In this document: piece after piece, positions 1-5,339 of the stretch
How positions within the stretch are numbered: the first letter of the stretch is position 1
Layout: every line of letters starts with the position of its first letter
Origin: CAZDHT01 sp964505325
Lineage (GTDB): Bacteria; Planctomycetota; PUPC01
DNA: 7,053 nt
Reading direction: 5' to 3'
Assembly: GCA_964505325.1 (NCBI GenBank)
Contig: CAZDHT010000266.1
Coordinates: 1-7,053 of the forward strand
Position numbers and translations under genes: made by a program
The notes under the pieces: generated by a model
Database searches by the model: none
What the model was told of the DNA's origin: nothing
The model's input: the letters and a program-made list of their open reading frames with translations, nothing else

Positions 1-316
1 GTGGCTCGTGAGGCACCGGCAGACGAAAGGGCCGGTTAACGGATAGGCCGCACCTACACCACCGCGCCACGTCTCGACTCTACTCCGTGCACAACCTTCC
101 GCCGCACAGGCAGTTCTGCCATCCTCTTGCCGCTCAACCTTGACCCGTTTCGGGCGCGATAGTGTGCAAGAGGCTACGGATCAACGCTTCACCTGGGCGG
201 GTCCACGCTGGTCGCCACAGTAGCGAGGCTGCTGTGCCGGCTGCCATTGGGCGCGTTCATGAGCGGCTCCGGTCTGCCGTAGCTGTTCGTCCCAGACTCC
301 CGCCAGCCATCGTTCG
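1..316. other. non-coding stretch upstream of the SGNH gene
   Basis: I see no supportable gene here. Frame 1 on the plus strand stays open only to a TAA at 37-39, which could be the last dozen codons of a gene lying to the left, but nothing in it is recognisable. The long minus-strand open frame covering part of this stretch lies mainly antisense to the SGNH gene and looks like a high-GC shadow. The only visible structure is the inverted repeat at 123-173, listed separately. Confidence 0.5.
123..173. repeat. inverted repeat with nested hairpin
   Basis: CCTCTTGC at 123-130 is the exact reverse complement of GCAAGAGG at 166-173. Inside the 35-nt gap lies a second small hairpin, CCCG-TTT-CGGG (144-154). 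Together they could fold into a two-tier stem-loop in RNA or a cruciform in DNA. No U-tract follows on either strand, so it is not a normal intrinsic terminator. Function unknown. Confidence 0.4.
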
Positions 317-345
317 TTGACTTGGCGCGCGGTTCGACGTATGAT
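317..345 (+). promoter_or_regulatory. sigma70-type promoter of the SGNH gene
   Basis: TTGACT at 317-322 (5 of 6 to consensus), a spacer of exactly 17 bp, and TATGAT at 340-345 (5 of 6). Transcription would begin near 352, giving an untranslated leader of about 50 nt before the TTG start at 401. This promoter also argues against translation starting as far upstream as 317, because that codon would lie within the -35 box. Confidence 0.65.
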
Positions 346-389
346 CACGAGGGGCCTCCGTCCAGACCGCGGAGGGCACCCGGCCCGTC

Positions 390-393
390 GGAG
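390..393 (+). promoter_or_regulatory. ribosome binding site that selects TTG 401
   Basis: GGAG at 390-393 is followed by 7 nt and then TTG at 401. The next in-frame ATG (413) has no comparable Shine-Dalgarno sequence at a usable distance. This favours the TTG start, which adds only four residues (M-N-R-A) to the signal peptide. Confidence 0.55.
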
Positions 394-400
394 TATTTCC

Positions 401-1819
401 TTGAATAGAGCGATGCGGGTCCTGCTGGCGGCGCTCGCCGTGGCGTTGTGGTGTTGTCGCGTTGCAGGGCAGACGACGGCGCCGCAAGGGCCGCAGCCAT
501 TGCCGGAGGGGGGGCGCAAACTGAATGCGGACAAGATTCTGACGGTCGTGGGCAGCAGCGTGAGCGTGCGCCGGTACGGCGTCCATCGTCTGCCGAAGTG
601 GACCGGCGGGCACAATCGAGTTCCGCCGCAGTGTACCAACGGGCAGAATGTGTTCTTCCGCGTTTTCGAGATGCTCAACGACCACGAGAACATGTGCTGG
701 CGGCGCCTGCCCGACGCGGACTGGAAGAAGTCGGGCGAGAAGAAGGACAGTCGCGGGCGCGTGACGTCGGACTGGAAGAGCTTCACCAAGCTGCCGTACA
801 AAGATGCTTCCCCGCGCATCGTGTTCAAAGCCACGATGCCCGACGTGTGGGCGGAGATCACCGTGCCCGCCGGTTACGAGAAGCTCGATCTGGTCTACAC
901 GTCAGCTCCCAATGGCGGGAAGATCAAGGTCAGCGTCGACGGCGAGGCCCCGCCCAAGTCGATGGGCCCGGCGGCGGTGGACACACGCCAGGACCGGACC
1001 GTTCCCGCGAAGGACAAGCTGGGCGAGGCGTTCACCGTGCTCGACTCGCACGGCAAGCCGCGCGTAATCCGGCCGCCGCGGTCCGGCATCAGCCACATCG
1101 TCGAGTTGCGCCAGCGCTACGCGCTGGACCCGGAAAGGGCCCACACATTCCGCGTCGAACGGGCCGGCCAGGAGCCCGACAAGATCATCCTGGTGTGGGG
1201 CGTCGTCTACTGGCGTGGGAACTGCGTGCAGGTGGTGCAGCGTGCCAAGGGCGGCATTAACTGCGGCGCCCTGCCCAATTACTGGGCCATCCAGGAGACG
1301 ATGGCGCTCAAGCCCGACTACATACTGATGGAGGCGATCAATATCCGCGGCACGCCGGGCGGCGTCACGAAGTCACTGAATCCCGGCTTCGCGTGGTGTG
1401 CCGCACAGCGGAAGCAGTTCAAGACGCTGGTCTACTCGACCTGCCAGGCGAGTTCGAAGGAGTTCCGCAAGTGGTTCCGTGTCCCGGCCCACAAGCCGCC
1501 TTACGGGGCGAAGGATTATCAGAAGACCTGCGCCGACGAGCACTGCGACGCCTGCCAGCTGGCCGTGGTTGAGTTGTGCAGAAAATATGAGTTCCCGCTG
1601 GTCGACGTCGGCAAGACGGTCGACGCTTACATGGCCGGGCGCCCGATGGTGCGGTTCGTGCCGCACATCCTGAACGACTGGTATCATCCCAACCAGTGGG
1701 GTGCGATGCTGTTTGGGCAGACGATCTATGACGGGATTCGGACGCATTGGCCGGAACTGCCGGCCCGGCCGGTCACGATGACACCCCCTCCTGCCGCCAG
1801 GACGGACGGAAAGAAATGA
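401..1819 (+). CDS. secreted SGNH/GDSL-like hydrolase
   Basis: A 472-residue protein, probably an exported esterase or acyl/acetyl hydrolase of the SGNH superfamily; the substrate is unknown. The start was set at TTG 401 by a well-spaced GGAG; ATG 413 is the alternative (468 residues). Residues 1-24 are a signal peptide (MNRAMR, a hydrophobic LLAALAVALW core, then VAGQ), so the protein should act in the periplasm or outside the cell. Block I is TVVGSSVS with G51-S52-S53, where the usual Asp of GDS is Ser; S53 would be the nucleophile. Candidate block II glycines are in GGINCGALPN (about 284-293) and block III is EAIN with N314. Block V is NDWYHPNQWG with D426 and H429. About 230 residues lie between blocks I and II, far more than in minimal SGNH domains, and part of this looks beta-rich and may be an inserted accessory domain. 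A cysteine cluster (C377, C382, C385, C393) precedes block V. It is single-gene, with its own promoter, and converges on the small membrane gene. Family confidence is good; enzymatic activity is inferred. Confidence 0.75.
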   Translation: MNRAMRVLLAALAVALWCCRVAGQTTAPQGPQPLPEGGRKLNADKILTVVGSSVSVRRYGVHRLPKWTGGHNRVPPQCTNGQNVFFRVFEMLNDHENMCWRRLPDADWKKSGEKKDSRGRVTSDWKSFTKLPYKDASPRIVFKATMPDVWAEITVPAGYEKLDLVYTSAPNGGKIKVSVDGEAPPKSMGPAAVDTRQDRTVPAKDKLGEAFTVLDSHGKPRVIRPPRSGISHIVELRQRYALDPERAHTFRVERAGQEPDKIILVWGVVYWRGNCVQVVQRAKGGINCGALPNYWAIQETMALKPDYILMEAINIRGTPGGVTKSLNPGFAWCAAQRKQFKTLVYSTCQASSKEFRKWFRVPAHKPPYGAKDYQKTCADEHCDACQLAVVELCRKYEFPLVDVGKTVDAYMAGRPMVRFVPHILNDWYHPNQWGAMLFGQTIYDGIRTHWPELPARPVTMTPPPAARTDGKK

Positions 1820-1902
1820 CCGCGTGACTGACGCAAGGCATGGGGCACACGCACAAACACGGCGCCTGATGGCCGCGCTTTGGGAGCCTGTCGCCAGAAG
1901 CT

Positions 1903-1931
1903 AAAGAAAAACCCCGGGCGTCCTGCCAGGG
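1903..1931 (-). terminator. intrinsic terminator of the small membrane gene
   Basis: Read on the minus strand: CCCTGG (1931-1926), an 8-nt loop, then CCGGGG (1917-1912), a 6-bp stem with one U-G pair, followed at once by the U-rich run TTTTTCTTT (1911-1903). This is the standard layout of a rho-independent terminator. It lies about 50 nt beyond the stop codon of the small membrane gene and works only in that orientation. Confidence 0.7.
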
Positions 1932-1935
1932 ATGA

Positions 1936-1964
1936 GGCCGGGCATCCTGAAGGGACACCCGGCC
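1936..1964 (-). repeat. 12-bp stem-loop between stop codon and terminator
   Basis: On the minus strand GGCCGGGTGTCC pairs completely with GGATGCCCGGCC around a 5-nt loop (CTTCA); ten pairs are Watson-Crick and two are U-G/G-U. In plus-strand RNA the same two positions would be C-A mismatches, so the hairpin is best formed by the minus transcript. It sits 14 nt after the stop codon of the small gene. It has no U-tract of its own and may stabilise the mRNA 3' end or assist termination. Confidence 0.6.
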
Positions 1965-1978
1965 ACATTGAATCGAGA

Positions 1979-2182
1979 CTAGTCGTCATCGCGGTCGACG
2001 AACAAATCGTCGATCAACTCGCTCAGGCCTTTCGGATCTCGGCCGTCGTCGATGGACTTCTTGGACTTATTCCAGTACCAGCCCACCAACAGCAGGATCC
2101 CGCCGTAGAATATCCAACCCGGTGCACAGGAGATAATGATGACCGCCATGATCACGATGACGGCCCAGCCGCTGTTTTTCAA
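1979..2182 (-). CDS. small two-helix membrane protein with acidic tail
   Basis: A 67-residue protein of unknown function. The start is TTG (MKNSGW...), preceded 7 nt upstream by AAGGAG, a near-ideal ribosome binding site. Residues about 6-18 (WAVIVIMAVIIIS) and about 24-40 (IFYGGILLLVGWYW) are strongly hydrophobic and form one hairpin or two short membrane segments joined by CAPG. A short basic stretch (NKSKKS) follows, then an acidic soluble tail with KGLSELIDDLF and a run of aspartates at the end. By the positive-inside rule the tail probably faces the cytoplasm. A dedicated hairpin and an intrinsic terminator follow the stop codon, so this is most likely a real monocistronic gene despite its size. 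No confident promoter was found upstream. I do not recognise the family; short bacterial proteins of this shape are often membrane-stress or accessory subunits, but nothing here proves it. Confidence 0.65.
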   Translation of the reverse strand: MKNSGWAVIVIMAVIIISCAPGWIFYGGILLLVGWYWNKSKKSIDDGRDPKGLSELIDDLFVDRDDD

Positions 2183-2189
2183 ATGAGAA

Positions 2190-2195
2190 CTCCTT
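2190..2195 (-). promoter_or_regulatory. ribosome binding site of the small membrane gene
   Basis: AAGGAG on the minus strand, 7 nt before the TTG start at 2182. It decides the start, as no ATG is available in this frame near the N-terminus. Confidence 0.65.
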
Positions 2196-2204
2196 CGTGA
2201 TGGG

Positions 2205-2234
2205 CTGCGCGCCGACCTGTCGACCGGCGTGCAG
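2205..2234. repeat. 10-bp palindromic stem-loop
   Basis: CTGCGCGCCG (2205-2214) pairs with CGGCGTGCAG (2225-2234) across a 10-nt loop; nine pairs are Watson-Crick and one is G-U in plus-strand RNA (C-A in minus RNA). It lies just upstream of the ribosome binding site of the small membrane gene, so it could be an operator or a leader structure for that gene. No U-tract follows on the plus strand. Confidence 0.4.
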
Positions 2235-2290
2235 GAGTAGTGGGTGTGTCCTGGGACTCAGGGTCGGGGTCGATTTGGGATCACATCATG

Positions 2291-2323
2291 CCCTGTTTTG
2301 CCCCATTTTTGCCCCTGTTTTGT
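2291..2323. repeat. three tandem 11-bp repeats
   Basis: CCCTGTTTTGC (2291-2301), CCCATTTTTGC (2302-2312) and CCCTGTTTTGT (2313-2323) follow one another without gaps. The period of 11 bp places each copy on the same face of the helix. They lie about 90 bp from the tRNA fragment. Short direct repeats near an attachment site are typical of the arm-type sites bound by the N-terminal domain of some tyrosine integrases; that role is an inference here. Confidence 0.5.
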
Positions 2324-2411
2324 GGTCCCAAATCCGACCGGTACGAATTGGTGTTCTGCTGTAGTGTGTTGCGCCTAAGTCGGTTACGGCTGCATTGGCT
2401 ACGCTCTTGAG

Positions 2412-2461
2412 GCGGTCTTCGGAACCGAGGGTTGGGGGTTCGAATCCCTCCGGGCGTGCCA
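2412..2461 (+). tRNA. 3' half of a tRNA-Arg(UCG)-like gene (attachment-site scar)
   Basis: From the anticodon arm onward the sequence fits a tRNA. There is an anticodon stem GCGGT/ACCGA (one mismatch at the base) around the loop CTTCGGA with anticodon TCG, then a 5-nt variable region GGGTT. A T-arm with GGGGG/CCCTC and loop TTCGAAT follows, then CGGGCGT, G and an encoded CCA. The upstream sequence does not supply a D-arm or a proper 7-bp acceptor partner in register, so this is not a complete tRNA. A 3' tRNA fragment of this kind is what tyrosine integrases leave at one end of an insertion into a tRNA gene. The well-known false peptide PEGFEPPTLGSEDR arises from reading this fragment in antisense. 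Confidence 0.55.
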
Positions 2462-2727
2462 GCCATAAGGCCTTGAAGAGCGGCAACCTGCGAACGCAAC
2501 TATTCGTCCCGTCAAAGCGTTAGGGCGTCGGCCCTCGGTTTTTGCCCTCGGTCTACTTGTTGCCAGAAGTTGCCAGGAGATGCCGCCCTGGGCCGCCAGT
2601 CTGCTGAGAAGGGCGCTGAAGAATGGCACCGTGAGACGGCGCCGTGCCGGGAGACGCAGCCGCTCTGGACCTTGGGGATGATGAGGATGGTCTGGCCCTC
2701 GCGGACGACGGTCTCCAGCGTGGCCGC
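2462..2727. other. non-coding stretch between tRNA scar and HEAT gene
   Basis: Several overlapping open frames exist on both strands but none shows a ribosome binding site, a coherent domain or a recognisable family. A minus-strand reading contains NFWQQ and HARRDSNPQPS, a style seen in sequences where an integrase tail reads through into an antisense tRNA. This region may therefore hold worn integrase 3' sequence, but the match is too weak to annotate as a gene. Confidence 0.4.
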
Positions 2728-2756
2728 TTGATTGAGAGGACGTTTGGGGGTAGCAT
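2728..2756 (+). promoter_or_regulatory. possible promoter of the HEAT-repeat gene
   Basis: TTGATT at 2728-2733 and TAGCAT at 2751-2756 are separated by 17 bp. Each box matches the sigma70 consensus at 4 of 6 positions. The transcript would start near 2763, leaving a leader of about 47 nt to ATG 2810. Confidence 0.35.
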
Positions 2757-2809
2757 CGGAGTATCCTGGAGCGAATCGGCAACCCTTATGTTGTGGAGCA
2801 CGACCGGTG

Positions 2810-4990
2810 ATGTCTACAGCTCGGGATCTCCGCGAAGATAGGCACGCCGTGAGAACCAGCGGGCTCGCGGCGCTAGGGATTATCCTGGTAGTGTCAACCT
2901 GCTCCTGCGCCGGGCCAAGGAACAACGACCGCCTGATCCAGCAGGCTCTCGCTTACGTCGACAGGTGCCCCTACCGGTATACCGGCCACCGGCCACCGCC
3001 GCAGACTGTTGAACAGAAGAAGACGGAGGCGGCCGCGCAGGCGTTCGTGGCGGAGTTCCCGTCGATCGCGCTGAAAGCAGCGCGGATTCGAATGGCGGAA
3101 GGCGAACGGGGCGCCACGCAGGCGATGGGTTTCCTGGTCTTTCATGGCCATCGCGCTTTTGAGCCCGTCTTCCTCGAGCAGCTGCATCGTGACGATTTCC
3201 CGAGTCTGACGTATGCGCGGGATGTGATCCGCTGTCTCGGTAACATCCGCTCGGCCCAGGCTGTGCCTGATCTGATACGACTCCGGGACCAGACATTGCG
3301 CGGACCGGTGATCCACGCGCTGGGACGGATCCAAGACGCGCGCGCTGTCCCTTTCCTCTGTCAGATGGCCGCGGACCGGACGACGGATCACTCCGCTGCA
3401 GGCGAAGCAGCTCGCATTCTCGGCCGGATGAAAGATCCGAGAGCGGTGGAACCGTTATGCGACATCGTGGAGAACCGCGAAGACCTGTACGGTTCCGTTC
3501 GCGCTGAGGCAACCCTGGCCTTGGCCGAGATCGGTGACCGCAAAGCGCTCCCCGCGGTCCGGCGCGCGCTCGTTAGGGTTCGGTTCAAGACCGCGAACCC
3601 GTCCTGGGAAAGGGCCCCGCTGGTGGCCGTCCTGGCTCTGGCTCCGGAATTGACGGCGAAAACCATCCGGGAGACCCGGAACGTGTACCTGGCCAAATAT
3701 CTGGAGCCGGCAGATGCCATGCCCTGGTTGCTGGACGTACTCAACGACCCGACAAGCGGCTACCATCCCCGAGCCGCGCTGGAACTTGCCCGGCTGGGCG
3801 TCCGAGAGATGGTGCCGCAGATCAAGAAAGAACTGAGACACCCTCCCGCGAACGCGAAAGAATACGTCGTGTCCTGGCGGGGCCATTACCTCGAAGCCCT
3901 CTTCCTTCTGGGTGATCCCGAGGCCACTGCCATCGGAATCAAAATGGTAGGGAAGGAAAAGGACGCATGGATACTCACCGCGCTCGCGTATCACGGGACA
4001 AGAGAAGCCCTGCCGTTATATCGCTCTTACCTGGCCAAGAAAAATCGGTGGGGATTCATCGGCGTGTGCAGGGTAGGGAAGGCCGAGGACGCAAAGGGCA
4101 TACTGGATTACTGCCGCGCCGTCCCGTGGTCGGGCAAGTCAATTGACGCCGCATTCGCAGCTTCTGAAGATCAGACGATGGGGGCATACTTCCCGCCGAA
4201 CGGGGACATGCCGTTCGCTATCGATTTCTTTATGCGTTATCGGGTGAGCCAAGCCAGTCCCATTCTCCGAAAATGGATCACGCCATATGATGATCGGGTG
4301 TGCGCAGTGACGGCACTCGGCGAGATCGGCGACCGCTCCGATGCATCGTGGCTGGTGGACAAGATTGCCGAAGACTTCTTCTACTGCAATGGAATGGGAT
4401 TTGCCGCAGCGGACGCGGTCGTGAAATTGGGGGATCGCTCGGTGATCCCGCGGCTCAAAGAGATCGCAAACAGGCAATCGTCCTTCGGTGGTTTCCTGGC
4501 GCTCTATGCACTGGCCCGGTTTGGCGAGCCGAGTGCCCTGCGACAGATCAAGGAACACGTTGCAGCTCCGAATGCACAGCGTGGTCGGCTGAGAGCCGCC
4601 GATGCGCTGTCTCGGCTCGGAGATAGAGCCGCCTATAAATTCCTGCTGGCGCTGGCTGAGGACACTGAACAGAACGTCTCGGACCGCGCGTCCGCTCTTA
4701 AGGCCTTGACGAGGCTGAACGTGCGGCCCGAGGACATGCAGATCATCGAGCGACTAGCCTCGGATGAATCGCTCGAGGTGTGCAAAGGCGCCCTCCGCTG
4801 TCTGGGCAAGCACGGGCATCCGGCGACCTTGCGCTTTCTTAGGAGCTATCCGGTCAGTCGGCGCTTCGACGTTATCGACGAACTGCTGGCCGCTCGCAAA
4901 GAACTGATGTCCAAGTATCCAAAGGAGGATGATGGCGGGAAGTCCAAGAGCCGGAATGGAGCAGCGCCATCAGCATCCGCCGGGGAATAG
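2810..4990 (+). CDS. HEAT-repeat protein, probable lipoprotein
   Basis: A 726-residue protein, probably exported, with HEAT/PBS-lyase-type helical repeats that usually act as a protein-binding scaffold; no partner or enzymatic role can be named. The start ATG 2810 has GGAG 11 nt upstream; GTG 2849 (713 residues) would give a shorter, more typical signal peptide but lacks a Shine-Dalgarno sequence. After a charged N-region comes the hydrophobic LAALGIILVV and then STCSCAG, with C31 or C33 as candidate lipidated cysteine; neither is a perfect lipobox. A first block of four HEAT units lies at about 138-255 (units end in LGNI, LGRI, LGRM and IGDR, each followed by A or AV-P-L). A more degenerate central part spans 256-490. 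A second block lies at about 493-690 with GEIGDRSD, KLGDRSVIP, RFGEPSAL and RLGDRAAY. The C-terminus (KSKSRNGAAPSASAGE) looks disordered. A hairpin without U-tract (5000-5014) follows the stop. The gene stands alone between the tRNA scar and an integrase remnant, so it may be cargo of an inserted element or resident DNA. Confidence 0.75.
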   Translation: MSTARDLREDRHAVRTSGLAALGIILVVSTCSCAGPRNNDRLIQQALAYVDRCPYRYTGHRPPPQTVEQKKTEAAAQAFVAEFPSIALKAARIRMAEGERGATQAMGFLVFHGHRAFEPVFLEQLHRDDFPSLTYARDVIRCLGNIRSAQAVPDLIRLRDQTLRGPVIHALGRIQDARAVPFLCQMAADRTTDHSAAGEAARILGRMKDPRAVEPLCDIVENREDLYGSVRAEATLALAEIGDRKALPAVRRALVRVRFKTANPSWERAPLVAVLALAPELTAKTIRETRNVYLAKYLEPADAMPWLLDVLNDPTSGYHPRAALELARLGVREMVPQIKKELRHPPANAKEYVVSWRGHYLEALFLLGDPEATAIGIKMVGKEKDAWILTALAYHGTREALPLYRSYLAKKNRWGFIGVCRVGKAEDAKGILDYCRAVPWSGKSIDAAFAASEDQTMGAYFPPNGDMPFAIDFFMRYRVSQASPILRKWITPYDDRVCAVTALGEIGDRSDASWLVDKIAEDFFYCNGMGFAAADAVVKLGDRSVIPRLKEIANRQSSFGGFLALYALARFGEPSALRQIKEHVAAPNAQRGRLRAADALSRLGDRAAYKFLLALAEDTEQNVSDRASALKALTRLNVRPEDMQIIERLASDESLEVCKGALRCLGKHGHPATLRFLRSYPVSRRFDVIDELLAARKELMSKYPKEDDGGKSKSRNGAAPSASAGE

Positions 4991-5126
4991 CCGTCGGCGC
5001 CCGTGCCGTGCGGGTTGAAGATAGTGACCTCACCGGTGCCATCAAGATTGCGTTCTGGCGAACTGGGGTGGTTGCCCATGCAACCGCGCTCCGGGTCCCG
5101 TTCGCGGCGGCTGGATTTGCCGGCGG

Positions 5127-5228
5127 GAGTGTTTCAAGCGCCCGCACCTTGTCCTCGAGCTGTGTGTGGGTATAGCGCATCGTCAGGCTGGGCTCGCAGT
5201 GGCGGACGAGTTCCTGGTGGGTCTTCGC
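5127..5228 (-). pseudogene. tyrosine recombinase C-terminal remnant (copy A)
   Basis: About 34 codons of the extreme C-terminal part of a tyrosine-type integrase: AKTHQELVRHCEPSLTMR, YTHTQLEDKVRALETLP. It retains the box-II histidine (RH) and the catalytic-type tyrosine in RYTH. Everything N-terminal to AKTH, including the HxxR box, is missing: upstream of 5228 the sequence no longer matches. The original stop is also lost, since the frame reads on downstream to 4872 with no integrase resemblance. It is 28 of 35 identical in protein to the fragment at 6661-7053 and lies in the same orientation. Non-functional by itself. Confidence 0.7.
5145..5226. repeat. direct repeat, left copy (integrase tail)
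   Basis: Aligns without gaps to 6700-6781, offset 1555 bp, with 72 of 82 bases identical by eye. Most of the differences fall at third codon positions or change single residues. Both copies are the coding sequence of integrase C-termini and both face the minus strand, so together they bracket the DUF4143 ATPase gene. Confidence 0.75.
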
Positions 5229-5240
5229 AGGCCGCGGCCT

Positions 5241-5265
5241 ATTGTCTACCCGGCGCGTGGACAAT
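5241..5265. repeat. inverted repeat next to the integrase break
   Basis: ATTGTCTAC (5241-5249) and GTGGACAAT (5257-5265) are inverted copies with one mismatch (a wobble in RNA) around a 7-nt centre. A perfect 10-bp palindrome, GGCCGCGGCC (5230-5239), directly precedes it. Both sit immediately beyond the point where the integrase homology of copy A ends (5228), so they mark or caused the break. The rest of 4991-5339 shows no gene. Confidence 0.4.
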
Positions 5266-5339
5266 GAGAGATCCGCGTCGTTCCTCGATTGACGGCAGGC
5301 GCGGCGTGTCGTGAGGGCGATCCGGAGAAGGATGACGTA

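Noticed and set aside
317..400. N-terminal extension of the SGNH protein to position 317 or 341.
   Set aside because: The region holds the -35 and -10 boxes and would place a long charged stretch ahead of an obvious signal peptide; GGAG at 390-393 points to TTG 401.
181..861. A 226-residue minus-strand open frame and other long frames overlapping the SGNH gene (for example 448-1260 plus).
   Set aside because: Arginine-, proline- and alanine-rich shadow translations typical of high-GC DNA, antisense to or out of frame with a gene that has a signal peptide and family motifs.
2371..2461. A complete type-II tRNA (Ser or Leu) starting at GCGCCT.
   Set aside because: Six of the seven acceptor positions could pair with the 3' strand, but no anticodon arm or D-arm can be placed in register; only the 3' half fits, and as a normal short-variable-loop tRNA-Arg.
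2281..2499. Minus-strand open frames with peptides such as PEGFEPPTLGSEDR and GIRTPNPRFRRPP.
   Set aside because: These are the familiar false proteins produced by translating a tRNA 3' end in antisense; the underlying feature is the tRNA-Arg-like fragment at 2412-2461.
2512..2925. Overlapping minus-strand frames containing TLETVVREGQTILIIPKVQ.
   Set aside because: One stretch looks protein-like, but there is no family match I can name, no ribosome binding site, and it runs antisense into the HEAT gene signal peptide.
5000..5014. Terminator after the HEAT-repeat gene.
   Set aside because: A CCCGTG/TGCGGG-type hairpin with two wobble pairs and a 3-nt loop lies 10 nt after the stop, but no U-tract follows, so it is not called.
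4846..5079. Minus-strand frame with LDGTGEVTIFNPHGTGADG.
   Set aside because: It looks protein-like over about 20 residues, but it has no recognised domain or start signal and is partly antisense to the end of the HEAT gene.
5310..5325. Terminator after the ATPase gene.
   Set aside because: Only a 4-bp ATCC/GGAT hairpin is visible and no U-tract follows on the minus strand.
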